Source of the DNA: an uncultured Bacteroides sp.
GTDB lineage: Bacteria; Bacteroidota; Bacteroidia; Bacteroidales; Bacteroidaceae
Length of the DNA: 64,000 nucleotides
NCBI GenBank assembly: GCA_937890825.1
Contig: CALADS010000080.1
Location: forward strand, 1 to 64,000
Direction: 5' to 3'
Shown one piece after another: positions 52,990-62,070 of this stretch (position 1 is the stretch's first letter; every line of letters begins with the position of its first letter). The notes beneath the pieces were generated by a model. The model made no database searches. It worked only from the letters and a program-made list of their open reading frames with translations, and was not told where the DNA came from. A program made the position numbers and the translations under genes.

Positions 52990-54305
52990 TTAATAGTAAA
53001 CTTTACCTGAAGAATGCGGCGATTATCCATCTGAAGCACTTCAAACTCATAGTTACGATAAAGGACTCTCTCGTGCAAGGTGGGAAACTCGCCTTTCAAC
53101 TCCAATAACAAACCGGCTACAGTATCAGCGTCTCCTGTCACTTCATCAAAAATATCACTATCCAACCGAGTTATCTTATAGAAATCGGTTAACTGAGTCT
53201 TAGCTTCGAACACCCAAGTGTGATCATTCAACACTGTATACGTACGCTCTTCATCATCGTATTCATCATGTATCTCACCTACAATCTCTTCAATAATATC
53301 TTCCATTGTAACAATGCCTGAAGTACCACCAAATTCATCTACTACAATAGCAATATGGATCTTATTTGCTTGAAAATCCCGCAAGAGATCGTCAATCATT
53401 TTTGTTTCTGGCACAAAATAAGCAGGACGGATAAGTGATTGCCAACGAAAGTTATCCCCCTTATTAAGATGAGGCAAAAGATCTTTAATATAAAGCACCC
53501 CCTTGATATTATCGCGAGTTTCTGCATAAACAGGAATTCGTGAATAGACATTCTCTACAATACACTTCAGAACATCTTTATAAGGAGTACGAATATCTAA
53601 ATCTACCACGTCGAGTCGTGAAGTCATGACTTCTTTAGCTGTCTCACCTCCAAAACGAATAATACCCTCCAGCAGATTATTCTCTTCCTTCAGTTCTGCC
53701 TTATCGGTCAACTCAAGAGCCTGAGAAAGTTCATCTACCGATATATTATGGTTCTTCCGAGCAAAATGCTTGTTAAGAAATGAAGTAGAACATACCAGCA
53801 TAGAAGCTAAAGGATAAAACAGCGAACGAAATAACGTAATGCCAGGCGCAGCTAACCGACAAAACCGAAGGGTATTCTGTGCAGAAAATATCTTTGGCAT
53901 TATTTCTCCAAAAAGCAACAACAAGAATGTAAGAGCCACCGTCAATACCAAAAATTCAGCCAATGGAGAATGAAACTGAAACACATTCATAAAGAATACG
54001 TTACACAGCATAATAATGGTAACATTGACAAAATTGTTGGTAATTAAAATCGTAGCTAACAACCGCTCTGTATCCTCGAGTAAACGGCTGATTTTTTCGT
54101 CAGAAGGGTGCTTCTCCTCTGCAATGGCACTCAAATCAGAGGGCGAAAGCGAGAAAAATGCTATTTCGGATGCCGAAGCGAATCCGGATACTAACAACAA
54201 CAAACCGGCCAACACAATGGCTATCAAAGCCGAAAAGGATGGAGGCTGTACTGTAATACTGTTAAAAACATCTGCCAACTGGCATAAATAAGCGTCTGAA
54301 TCCAA
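52974..54305 (-). CDS. gldE: GldE-like membrane protein (CNNM + CBS, gliding-associated family)
   Basis: A 443-residue protein of the HlyC/CorC (CNNM) type. An N-terminal membrane domain (about 25-190) contains SGFASASEIAFFSLSPSDL, followed by paired CBS domains (about 215-340, ending DEFGGTSGIVTMEDIIEEIVGEIHDEYD), and a CorC-HlyC tail (about 350-440). GldE is a GldD partner in gliding Flavobacteria, but Bacteroides do not glide, so transport is likelier. The only start compatible with the family is TTG at 54303-54305; the frame is closed upstream by TAA. It is 24 bp after ssb. Confidence 0.87.
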   Translation of the reverse strand: MDSDAYLCQLADVFNSITVQPPSFSALIAIVLAGLLLLVSGFASASEIAFFSLSPSDLSAIAEEKHPSDEKISRLLEDTERLLATILITNNFVNVTIIMLCNVFFMNVFQFHSPLAEFLVLTVALTFLLLLFGEIMPKIFSAQNTLRFCRLAAPGITLFRSLFYPLASMLVCSTSFLNKHFARKNHNISVDELSQALELTDKAELKEENNLLEGIIRFGGETAKEVMTSRLDVVDLDIRTPYKDVLKCIVENVYSRIPVYAETRDNIKGVLYIKDLLPHLNKGDNFRWQSLIRPAYFVPETKMIDDLLRDFQANKIHIAIVVDEFGGTSGIVTMEDIIEEIVGEIHDEYDDEERTYTVLNDHTWVFEAKTQLTDFYKITRLDSDIFDEVTGDADTVAGLLLELKGEFPTLHERVLYRNYEFEVLQMDNRRILQVKFTINQPSQ

Positions 54306-54329
54306 AGATGTGTTTTTTAATGAAACATA

Positions 54330-54755
54330 TTAAAAGGGCAAATCATCAGCCTGATTATTCTGAACTGAAGAAGACTGCACAGGCTGCGGAGTAGATTGAA
54401 CCGGAGCTGCTGATTGCTGAGATTTCGGCGTAAGCATTTCCATTACGTCTACAAAGACTTCGGTAATATAGCGCTTGATACCTGATTGATCATCGTATGA
54501 GCGAGTTCGGATTTTTCCCTCTACATAAAGTTTATCTCCTTTGTGTACGTACTTCTCCACCGTTTCTGCCATCTTACCGCGGACTATCAAGTTATGCCAC
54601 TCGGTACGGTCTGGTATCTGTGTACCATTCTGTAGAGTATATCCACGCTCTGTGGTTGCCAGCGAAAACTGTGCTACACAATTGCCTCCTTCATACCAGG
54701 TTATTTTCGGGTCGTGTCCTACATTACCCAATAAAATCACTTTGTTAATAGACAT
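54330..54755 (-). CDS. ssb: Single-stranded DNA-binding protein
   Basis: A 141-residue SSB. The OB fold (1-110) starts MSINKVILLGNVGHDPKI and includes TEWHNLI and GKMAETVEKYVHKGDKLYVEGKI. A Gln/Ser/Pro-rich linker leads to the acidic tip DDLPF, which recruits partner proteins. I use ATG 54753-54755; an upstream TTG would add two residues. It lies 73 bp downstream of mutY and has its own promoter. Confidence 0.95.
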   Translation of the reverse strand: MSINKVILLGNVGHDPKITWYEGGNCVAQFSLATTERGYTLQNGTQIPDRTEWHNLIVRGKMAETVEKYVHKGDKLYVEGKIRTRSYDDQSGIKRYITEVFVDVMEMLTPKSQQSAAPVQSTPQPVQSSSVQNNQADDLPF

Positions 54756-54783
54756 GGTCAATCTGCCTTTTATAATTTTTCGC

Positions 54784-54815
54784 CAAAATTAAAGAGAAAT
54801 TCTACAACATGCAAA
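54784..54815 (-). promoter_or_regulatory. Promoter of ssb
   Basis: On the minus strand TTTG (complement of 54812-54815), 20-bp spacer, TAATTTTG (complement of 54784-54791), 29 bp before the ssb ATG. Confidence 0.72.
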
Positions 54816-54828
54816 CTTCTATCCGTTT

Positions 54829-55869
54829 TTATCCATATATTTCCAAAAACTGATGTACCAAACGCGGAAATGCATACTGATGGAGTTCACTATGCTCTAC
54901 ACGTAAATATCCTGCAAAAGAGCGTGTATCCGGCAAAAGTTGCACTTCATAGAAATTTGCATAAATCACTCGATGTGAAAGCACATGTTTCACTTGACGA
55001 CGTATCACACGCACCACAGGCTGCTCATCAGGCGCAAAGAGAGAAGTAAATTCTACAGATGACAATAATTTAGCCTCACTCCAATCTGTATCAGTCTCAA
55101 TAAGCGGCAACTCATACATATTCTTCCAAATATCGTCAGCTTCACGACGATGTAAATACGTATAGGCGCCTGCGCGTACATAAATATAATTAAAATAGCG
55201 GTTAGATGTACGTGTTTTATGCTGTTTTATAGGCAAATCCTGCACTCGATCGGCAGCTACAGCGGAACAAGTATCAACCAGCGGACAAAATTCACACTTA
55301 GGTCGTTGCGGTGTGCATTGCAAAGCGCCAAAATCCATAATAGCCTGATTATAGACCGCAGCTTGATTTTCTGGAAGCAGTTCCTGGGCAAGCGCAGCAA
55401 AAAGTTTCTTACCCTGTGTAGAATCGATAGGAGTATCTATACCCAAATAGCGCGACAGCACCCGATACACATTACCATCCACCACAGCATATGGCATCCC
55501 ATAGGCAAACGAACAAATGGCAGCTGCAGTATATTCTCCTACTCCTTTTAAAGCTCGTACTCCCTCATAAGTAGTGGGGAATACCCTGTTCATGCTGCGC
55601 GCTGCTGCATGAAGATTACGCGCCCGAGAATAATAGCCCAACCCTTGCCAATAACGTAATACCTCATCTTCAGTAGCCTCAGCCAACGAAGAGACATCTG
55701 GAAAACGTTCCATAAAACGAAGAAAATAATCATACCCTTGTACTACCCGCGTCTGTTGTAAGATGATTTCAGAAATCCAAATACGGTAAGGGTCAGTAGT
55801 ATCCCGCCATGGCAATTCACGCCGATGCTGGGCATACCATCCAATTAGAGTAGAAGTAAATGTATTCAT
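54829..55869 (-). CDS. mutY: A/G-specific adenine glycosylase MutY
   Basis: A 346-residue base-excision-repair enzyme removing adenine opposite 8-oxoguanine. The N-terminal block LPWRDTTDPYRIWISEIILQQTRV contains the catalytic Glu. The helix-hairpin-helix region (LKGVGEYTAAAI) and catalytic Asp in VVDGNVYRVLSR are present. The FeS cluster is CTPQRPKCEFCPLVDTC (C-x6-C-x2-C-x5-C). The C-terminal third is the Nudix-like domain. The TAAATTTG box ends only 4 bp before the ATG, suggesting a leaderless mRNA. Confidence 0.94.
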   Translation of the reverse strand: MNTFTSTLIGWYAQHRRELPWRDTTDPYRIWISEIILQQTRVVQGYDYFLRFMERFPDVSSLAEATEDEVLRYWQGLGYYSRARNLHAAARSMNRVFPTTYEGVRALKGVGEYTAAAICSFAYGMPYAVVDGNVYRVLSRYLGIDTPIDSTQGKKLFAALAQELLPENQAAVYNQAIMDFGALQCTPQRPKCEFCPLVDTCSAVAADRVQDLPIKQHKTRTSNRYFNYIYVRAGAYTYLHRREADDIWKNMYELPLIETDTDWSEAKLLSSVEFTSLFAPDEQPVVRVIRRQVKHVLSHRVIYANFYEVQLLPDTRSFAGYLRVEHSELHQYAFPRLVHQFLEIYG

Positions 55870-55873
55870 GGCG

Positions 55874-55881
55874 CAAATTTA
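55874..55881 (-). promoter_or_regulatory. -7 box abutting the mutY start
   Basis: TAAATTTG on the minus strand (complement of 55874-55881), four bases before ATG. The TTTG-like -33 at 55898-55901 is 16 bp away, shorter than ideal. Confidence 0.5.
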
Positions 55882-55966
55882 CGCTATTTCTGCCTAACAA
55901 AGATAAAACCAACGACTTTTTCCAAAAAATGTCTGAAATATATTTTTTTGAGAAACGGAAAAGCTA

Positions 55967-55974
55967 TATATTTG
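55967..55974 (+). promoter_or_regulatory. -7 box for the HU gene
   Basis: TATATTTG at 55967-55974, with a TTTTTTG run 16 bp upstream, giving a leader of about 47 nt. Confidence 0.55.
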
Positions 55975-56024
55975 CAGTCCAAAAAATTAAAAAACAACTA
56001 GTAATAATATTTTTTTCAAGAAAA

Positions 56025-56300
56025 ATGACTAAAGCTGATATCGTAAACGAAATTACAAAAAACACCGGCATCGACAAGACAACGGTGCTGGCTACAGTGG
56101 AAGCATTCATGGAAGCAGTAAAAGATTCTCTTTCGAAAGAAGAGAATGTATATTTGCGCGGCTTCGGTAGTTTTGTAGTGAAAAAAAGAGCTCAGAAGAC
56201 GGCTCGTAATATTTCCAAAAATACTACCATCATTATTCCCGAACATAACATTCCGGCGTTTAAACCTGCAAAAACATTCACACTTTCTGTGAAAAAATAA
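56025..56300 (+). CDS. HU family DNA-binding protein
   Basis: A 91-residue histone-like protein. The helical N terminus MTKADIVNEITKNTG, then LRGFGSFVVKKR and ARNISKNT with the DNA-intercalating arm (IIIPEHNIPAFKPAKTF, where the Pro corresponds to the intercalating residue) are typical. I use ATG 56025; the longer open frame beginning at 55860 would cross the promoter. It is followed 43 bp later by the bS22-like gene and then RNase G. Confidence 0.94.
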   Translation: MTKADIVNEITKNTGIDKTTVLATVEAFMEAVKDSLSKEENVYLRGFGSFVVKKRAQKTARNISKNTTIIIPEHNIPAFKPAKTFTLSVKK

Positions 56301-56343
56301 ATTAATAAATAACTTTAGTATTAACCCATAAAATTTTGAAGCT

Positions 56344-56436
56344 ATGCCAAGCGGAAAGAAGAAAAAAAGACATAAAATGTCAACGCACAAGCGTAAAAAA
56401 AGACTAAGAAAGAACAGACATAAAAGCAAAAAGTAA
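56344..56436 (+). CDS. Very small basic ribosomal-type protein (bS22 / AURKAIP1-COX24-like)
   Basis: A 30-residue protein, MPSGKKKKRHKMSTHKRKKR followed by LRKNRHKSKK, with 19 Lys/Arg residues. The pattern KRHKMSTHKRKKRLRKNR resembles the COX24/AURKAIP1 C-terminal domain and mycobacterial bS22, a small ribosomal protein. A role in the ribosome is an inference. It lies between HU and RNase G and is too short for most gene callers. Confidence 0.8.
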   Translation: MPSGKKKKRHKMSTHKRKKRLRKNRHKSKK

Positions 56437-56543
56437 TTTTTAGTCTGATGGACAAAATAAAGAACAAACTTGTGGAACATTTTTTATCCCGGGTTTGTTC
56501 TTTGTGTAAAAAGCAACTAATAATAACCTGAAATAATTTAATT

Positions 56544-58118
56544 GTGACAAGCGAACTCGTTGTAGACGTACAGCCCAAAGAAGTTTCCATTGCATTACTG
56601 GAAGACAAACAGCTAGTGGAACTACAAAGCGAAGGAAGAAACATTTCTTTCTCTGTGGGCAACATCTATTTAGGCCGCATCAAAAAACTGATGCCGGGTC
56701 TAAATGCCTGCTTCGTGGACGTGGGTTATGAGAAAGATGCTTTTCTCCATTATCAGGACTTAGGTCCTCAATTCAACTCTCTAGAAAAATTTATCAAGCA
56801 GACTCTAAGCGACAGAAAAAAACTTAACTCCATCAGCAAAGCTACCCTACTACCCGACCTTGAAAAAGAAGGAACAGTATCCGACACACTCAAAGTGGGA
56901 CAAGAAGTAGTGGTACAAATTGTGAAGGAACCCATTTCTACCAAAGGTCCCCGACTAACCTCGGAATTATCATTTGCCGGTAGATACTTGGTACTGATTC
57001 CTTTCAACGACAAGGTTTCTGTATCGCAAAAAATAAAGTCAAGCGAAGAAAGAGCGCGACTCAAGCAACTGCTGCAAAGTATCAAGCCGAAAAACTTCGG
57101 TGTCATTGTGCGAACTGTAGCAGAAGGTAAAAGAGTAGCCGAGCTGGACGGTGAACTTAAAGTACTGCTAAAACATTGGGAAGAATGTACTGCCAAAATT
57201 CAGAAAGCTACTAAATACCCAACGCTGATTTATGAGGAAACCAGCCGAGCGGTAGGGCTGCTACGCGATTTGTTCAATCCGTCGTTCGAAAACATTTATG
57301 TAAATGACGAAACCGTGTATCACGAAATCAAAGATTATGTGACACTCATAGCACCTGAACGAGCAGACATTGTAAAACTGTACAAAGGACAACTTCCTAT
57401 CTACGATAACTTTGCCATCACTAAGCAGATTAAATCTTCATTTGGCAAGACTATCTCCTATAAAAGCGGAGCTTACTTGATTATTGAGCATACTGAGGCG
57501 CTTCACGTAGTAGACGTGAACAGCGGAAACCGCACCAAGAATGCCAACGGGCAGGAAGCCAACGCATTGGAAGTAAACCTAGGAGCTGCAGATGAACTAG
57601 CTAGACAGCTGAGGCTGCGCGACATGGGTGGCATCATCGTAGTAGATTTCATCGACATGAGTTTGGCGGAAAATCGTCAGAAACTCTATGAACGCATGTG
57701 TCAGAACATGCAAAAAGACCGAGCTCGACACAATATTTTGCCACTTAGCAAATTCGGCCTTATGCAAATTACCCGACAGAGAGTAAGACCTGCCATGGAT
57801 GTAAACACCATGGAAACATGTCCTACTTGCTTCGGTAAAGGAAAGATTAAATCATCTATCCTTTTTACAGACACTCTAGAGAGCAAAATTGATTACCTAG
57901 TCAACAAATTAGGAATTAAGCGATTCTCATTACACATCCACCCGTATATCGCAGCCTACATAAATCAGGGTATTCTTTCTCTGAAACGGAAATGGCAAAT
58001 GAAATACGGTTTAGGTATCAAGATTATTCCAAGCCAAAAACTGGCATTCCTGCAATATGTGTTCTATGACCCGCAAGGAGAAGAAATAGACATGAAGGAG
58101 GAAATAGAGATTAAATGA
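56544..58118 (+). CDS. rng: Ribonuclease G/E family protein
   Basis: A 524-residue endoribonuclease. It starts with GTG at 56544 (MTSELVVDVQPKEVSIALLEDKQLVEL). An S1 domain (about 35-120, NIYLGRIKKLMPGLNACFVDVG) precedes the catalytic domain with VVDVNSGNR (Asp) and VVDFIDMS (Asp). The Zn-link CPTCFGKGK is present. The long C-terminal scaffold of RNase E is absent, so RNase G-like is the better name. A strong terminator follows directly. Confidence 0.94.
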   Translation: MTSELVVDVQPKEVSIALLEDKQLVELQSEGRNISFSVGNIYLGRIKKLMPGLNACFVDVGYEKDAFLHYQDLGPQFNSLEKFIKQTLSDRKKLNSISKATLLPDLEKEGTVSDTLKVGQEVVVQIVKEPISTKGPRLTSELSFAGRYLVLIPFNDKVSVSQKIKSSEERARLKQLLQSIKPKNFGVIVRTVAEGKRVAELDGELKVLLKHWEECTAKIQKATKYPTLIYEETSRAVGLLRDLFNPSFENIYVNDETVYHEIKDYVTLIAPERADIVKLYKGQLPIYDNFAITKQIKSSFGKTISYKSGAYLIIEHTEALHVVDVNSGNRTKNANGQEANALEVNLGAADELARQLRLRDMGGIIVVDFIDMSLAENRQKLYERMCQNMQKDRARHNILPLSKFGLMQITRQRVRPAMDVNTMETCPTCFGKGKIKSSILFTDTLESKIDYLVNKLGIKRFSLHIHPYIAAYINQGILSLKRKWQMKYGLGIKIIPSQKLAFLQYVFYDPQGEEIDMKEEIEIK

Positions 58119-58160
58119 AAAAGAGAGGATGATTACTTATGTATCATCCTCTCTTTTTGT
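58118..58160 (+). terminator. Bidirectional terminator between rng and prfC
   Basis: A perfect 16-bp stem (58118-58133 with 58143-58158; AAAAAGAGAGGATGAT and complement) with a 9-nt loop and T-tract. It starts at the rng stop codon and lies 83 bp beyond the prfC stop on the other strand. Confidence 0.9.
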
Positions 58161-58240
58161 ATTCTACCATTAAGTATTCGTAACCTCTTCATGTAATATC
58201 TTGAACACAGGGAAGAGGAAACAAAGTTGTTTGATTTCGA

Positions 58241-59815
58241 TTAAAACTCACTGGTAAAATGGAACCGAATATTCTTAAAATCCATCTGTGCCATCTGCAA
58301 TACATAGCCACTATCTGCCAAAAATACATCTCTACCATCACGATCCTTAGCCATATACTGATACTTGCGTTTCTTGAAAGCTTCTAATTCTTCCAAATCA
58401 TCGCTTTCTATCCAACAAGCCTTATACAAGCTCAAAGGTTCCCAACGACACTTCGCACTATACTCGTTTTCCAAACGGTATTGTATAACCTCAAACTGAA
58501 GTTGCCCCACAGTACCAATAATTTTACGACCATTAAACTGATTTACAAAGAGCTGAGCTACACCTTCATCCATTAATTGATCAATACCTTTAGCTAATTG
58601 CTTCTGCTTCATGGGATCTGCATTCTCTATATACTTGAACATTTCAGGCGAGAAGCTAGGCAAACCACGAAAATGCAGTTTTTCACCTTCTGTAAGTGTA
58701 TCACCAATTTTAAAAGTGCCATTATCCGGCAAGCCAATAATATCTCCAGCCCAAGCCTCGTCTACTGTTGTTTTACGCTGAGCCATAAACTGCGTAGGAC
58801 TAGAAAAACGAAGAGTCTTTCCATGTCGCACATGATAATAAGGAGCATTGCGCACAAATTTTCCAGAACAAATCTTACAAAATGCCACACAAGATCGATG
58901 ATTTGGGTCGATATTTGCAGTAATCTTAAAAATAAATCCTGTAAATTTAGGTTCTTCTGGAAGCACATCACGCTCTTCAGCCTTTACCGGACGAGGGCTT
59001 GGAGCTATCTCAACGAAACAGTCCAACAGTTCTTGCACACCAAAGTTATTCAATGCTGAACCAAAAAATACAGGAGCCAATTCTCCCTTAATATACTCTT
59101 CCACTTGAAATTCCGGATAAACACCCTCTACCAATTCCAGTTCGCTACGCAACTTTTCAGCCAATTGACCACCTATACGATTATCCAGTTCTTCGGTATG
59201 TATGTCAACTTCTACCTTCTCAGTAACCACCTGCTTGCTGGGCTGAAAGAGATTCAGTTTCTGCTCATAGATATTATATACCCCTTTAAAGCGTATACCA
59301 CTTTCAATGGGCCATGTAAGCGGCCGTACCTGAATTTTCAATTCTTCCTCTAATTCATCCAATAAATCAAAAGGATCTTTAGCTTCACGGTCCATCTTAT
59401 TAACAAAGATAATGACCGGCGTATTTCTCATACGGCACACCTCCATCAACTTACGAGTCTGTGTTTCCACACCCTTGGCTCCATCCACCACGATAATAAC
59501 ACTATCCACAGCCGTAAGCGTGCGATATGTATCTTCAGCAAAATCCTGGTGACCGGGTGTATCTAGGATATTAATCTTATAATCATGGTAATCAAACTCC
59601 ATCACCGAGGTAGTAACAGAGATACCACGTTGTTTTTCAATATCCATCCAGTCAGAAGTAGCAGTTTTCTTAATCTTATTACTTTTCACCGCACCAGCTA
59701 CCTGAATTTGTCCACCAAACAAAAGTAACTTTTCCGTAAGTGAAGTTTTACCAGCATCCGGATGAGCTATGATAGCAAAGGTTCTTCTTCTTTCTATTTC
59801 TTGGTTATTCGCCAT
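58241..59815 (-). CDS. prfC: Peptide chain release factor 3
   Basis: A 524-residue translational GTPase that recycles RF1/RF2. G1 is AHPDAGKTSL, G2 region GISVTTSVM, G3 DTPGHQDF, G4 NKMDRE. The RF3-specific C-terminal block (SAKCRWEPLSLYKACWIE) is present. The start is MANNQEIERRRTFAIIAHPDAGKT. It is the last gene of the LysE - DUF4924 - rfbD - prfC run, 35 bp after rfbD. Confidence 0.95.
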   Translation of the reverse strand: MANNQEIERRRTFAIIAHPDAGKTSLTEKLLLFGGQIQVAGAVKSNKIKKTATSDWMDIEKQRGISVTTSVMEFDYHDYKINILDTPGHQDFAEDTYRTLTAVDSVIIVVDGAKGVETQTRKLMEVCRMRNTPVIIFVNKMDREAKDPFDLLDELEEELKIQVRPLTWPIESGIRFKGVYNIYEQKLNLFQPSKQVVTEKVEVDIHTEELDNRIGGQLAEKLRSELELVEGVYPEFQVEEYIKGELAPVFFGSALNNFGVQELLDCFVEIAPSPRPVKAEERDVLPEEPKFTGFIFKITANIDPNHRSCVAFCKICSGKFVRNAPYYHVRHGKTLRFSSPTQFMAQRKTTVDEAWAGDIIGLPDNGTFKIGDTLTEGEKLHFRGLPSFSPEMFKYIENADPMKQKQLAKGIDQLMDEGVAQLFVNQFNGRKIIGTVGQLQFEVIQYRLENEYSAKCRWEPLSLYKACWIESDDLEELEAFKKRKYQYMAKDRDGRDVFLADSGYVLQMAQMDFKNIRFHFTSEF

Positions 59816-59850
59816 AACTTATTAATTTAAAAAATCTGGTTGTAAAAGGG

Positions 59851-60702
59851 TTAACGCAAAAGTAAGATACATTTCTGCAGACTTTCTTCCCAATGAGGTA
59901 TCTGCAATCCATAAACCTGCTTAATACGAGTCTTGTCGAGAACGGAAAAAGCCGGACGGGGTGCCTTAGCCGGATATTCCGATGAATGCAAAGGAGATAC
60001 ACGGCAGGTAGTGATGCCAGCTAATCTATGAATAGCCACCGCAAAGTCATACCAAGAACAAACTCCTTCATTACTATAATGATAAATACCAGGTATTATT
60101 CCACGATCTATTATTTTCACAATAGCTTGTGCTAAATCTGCAGCATATGTAGGCGTACCTACCTGATCAAACACCACTCCTAACTGTTCACGTTCATGGC
60201 CTAAGCGAATCATCGTCTTCACAAAATTATTACCAAACGACGAATACAACCATGCTGTACGGATAACCACAGTACGGCTACAACGCTCCATAGCCATCTG
60301 TTCACCTGCCCATTTGGTAGCACCATACACTGAATTCGGACAAGGTTGCACATCTTCCGTATAAGGTAAATGCCCAGTACCATTGAACACATAATCAGTA
60401 GACACCTGAATAAATCCAGCTCCACAAGATTCAGCAGCAGCAGCCAGATAACCCGGAGCCAAATGATTGAGACGTTCACACCATTCTGGTTCATCTTCCG
60501 CCTTATCCACCGCCGTAAAAGCGGCACAGTTTACAATAACCTCCACTGGATGTTTCGTTATAAAGTCATACACAGCTTGTTCATTACAAATATCTAAATC
60601 TTGTACATCTGTAAAATAACAAGTATGATTGGGATCTTCCGCTAAAAGCACCCGCAATTCATTGCCAAGCTGACCGTTGGCACCTGTAATCAAAATCTTC
60701 AT
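59851..60702 (-). CDS. rfbD: dTDP-4-dehydrorhamnose reductase
   Basis: A 283-residue SDR that makes dTDP-L-rhamnose from dTDP-4-keto-rhamnose. The NADPH motif is GANGQLG. Other motifs are DICNEQAVYDF, NCAAFTAVDKAEDEPE, STDYVFNGTGHLPYTE, and catalytic YGATKWAGE. The other rfb genes are not in the window, which is common in Bacteroidetes. It lies 17 bp after DUF4924. Confidence 0.93.
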   Translation of the reverse strand: MKILITGANGQLGNELRVLLAEDPNHTCYFTDVQDLDICNEQAVYDFITKHPVEVIVNCAAFTAVDKAEDEPEWCERLNHLAPGYLAAAAESCGAGFIQVSTDYVFNGTGHLPYTEDVQPCPNSVYGATKWAGEQMAMERCSRTVVIRTAWLYSSFGNNFVKTMIRLGHEREQLGVVFDQVGTPTYAADLAQAIVKIIDRGIIPGIYHYSNEGVCSWYDFAVAIHRLAGITTCRVSPLHSSEYPAKAPRPAFSVLDKTRIKQVYGLQIPHWEESLQKCILLLR

Positions 60703-60719
60703 ATTCTTCCTGTATATCT

Positions 60720-61259
60720 TTATTCAACATCGAGTTCTCCATTCTTCTCTTTCTCGTAATAATTAGCCAATAAAGAAATAAAACGACTGATAGATTCCAT
60801 GGCCTTCTCTGTACCTTCACTCACTTCTTTTTTTTGCAAGCGAAGAAGCAATAGTCCATAAAGAGCTTCAAAACATGTTTCCAATTCTGGTTCATCTTGC
60901 TGCGCACTCTTCTGACGGAGTTCCACGATAAAAGGAAGAGCCTTAAAATAAGCAGCATTATAAAAAGGATACTTGGTAGACGCCAACAAAGCTGCATGAA
61001 GTTCGGTTAGATTCTGCAGCACATTACGATTTATTTGCAAGTGCCCTTTCTCTTTCACTCCTTCTGCTCGCATCATTTCCAAAAGATTAGAGAACCACTC
61101 AACTGCTTCTTCCCGGGTTTCTTCCGGATAATGTAGCAATACATTTTGATACAAGGCATCCATATCACAACCATGGGCACGAATTAAATCCTCCATCTGC
61201 CACATATAAAGAAGATATTCAGCTATATTCTTATTTTTCAATTGTTTAGCAATCATCAT
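60720..61259 (-). CDS. DUF4924 family protein
   Basis: A soluble, mostly helical protein of about 179 residues. The start MMIAKQLKNKNIAEYLLYMWQMEDLIRA is typical of Bacteroidetes DUF4924 proteins, of unknown function. The frame extends to a TTG at 61271 directly after the LysE stop, but ATG 61257-61259 fits the family. It is located between rfbD and the LysE-type gene. Confidence 0.82.
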   Translation of the reverse strand: MMIAKQLKNKNIAEYLLYMWQMEDLIRAHGCDMDALYQNVLLHYPEETREEAVEWFSNLLEMMRAEGVKEKGHLQINRNVLQNLTELHAALLASTKYPFYNAAYFKALPFIVELRQKSAQQDEPELETCFEALYGLLLLRLQKKEVSEGTEKAMESISRFISLLANYYEKEKNGELDVE

Positions 61260-61272
61260 TTCTGTAACCAAT

Positions 61273-61926
61273 TTAATAAAGTGAAGCGCCCATAAATGTA
61301 AACACCAATCCTAAAATGGAAACAATGGTAACGATGCTTCCAATAACCCGATTCAACACCCAAATGCCACGAAGATTAAAACGCGCCCGCACCTTATTGA
61401 CAAAATAGGTAATACCAAACCACCAGGCCAATGCTCCCAACGCTATGGCCAGATAGCCCGTCACAGCTTCAAATACCAGCACCCCTTCACTGACAAAGGC
61501 AAAGCGGGCAAAGAGACCGACAAAAAGGAAAATGATTAGAGGATTTGAAAGCGTCACAAAAAACGCCGTTATCATGTTATGAAAATAAGTTCCCTTACTG
61601 GTAGATACCGGACGGAGCGACTGTACCGGATTACTTCGAAAAGTATAAATACCGAATGCTAATAGTAATATACTGCCAAAAAGCTGCAGATAGAAAATAT
61701 TCTTATTAACATAATCAAACACGAAACTCATGCCATATCCGGTAAGCAAAGCGTAAAAGATATCACTCATCGCGGCACCAACACCCGTGACAAAACCGTA
61801 CCAGCGCCCTTTATTCAGCGTGCGCTGTATACATAAAACTCCAACGGGACCCAGCGGTGCAGATACAATAACACCGATAATGAACCCCTTCCACAATATA
61901 TCAACTATGGTTTCAATCTGAATCAT
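61273..61926 (-). CDS. LysE/RhtB family amino-acid exporter-like protein
   Basis: A 217-residue inner-membrane protein with about six hydrophobic segments. The opening GFIIGVIVSAPLGPVGVLCIQRTLNKG carries the APLGPV motif of the LysE family; VTGVGAAMSDIFYALLTGYG and the TLSNPLIIFLFVG segment follow. The exported substrate is unknown. A GATATTTG box ends 5 bp before the ATG. It is the first gene of its run and is divergent from purL. Confidence 0.85.
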   Translation of the reverse strand: MIQIETIVDILWKGFIIGVIVSAPLGPVGVLCIQRTLNKGRWYGFVTGVGAAMSDIFYALLTGYGMSFVFDYVNKNIFYLQLFGSILLLAFGIYTFRSNPVQSLRPVSTSKGTYFHNMITAFFVTLSNPLIIFLFVGLFARFAFVSEGVLVFEAVTGYLAIALGALAWWFGITYFVNKVRARFNLRGIWVLNRVIGSIVTIVSILGLVFTFMGASLY

Positions 61927-62014
61927 GGGTGCAAATATCGTAATTTTTTAGAAGATGTACCCTATAGTATAGATGATTTTTCTGCTAAGTTGATGGTTTC
62001 TCATGGGTTTTCTC

Positions 62015-62022
62015 TATCTTTG
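62015..62022 (+). promoter_or_regulatory. -7 box for purL
   Basis: TATCTTTG at 62015-62022, 48 bp before the purL ATG. A TTG lies 22 bp upstream as a possible -33. No purine riboswitch is visible in the leader. Confidence 0.55.
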
Positions 62023-62070
62023 CATGGTGAAAAGTTGAAAATCTTATAATTAAACATATAGTAAAAAGGT

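Noticed and set aside
55860..56024. N-terminal extension of HU
   Set aside because: It crosses the -7 box and is not similar to HU; the family starts at MTKADIV.
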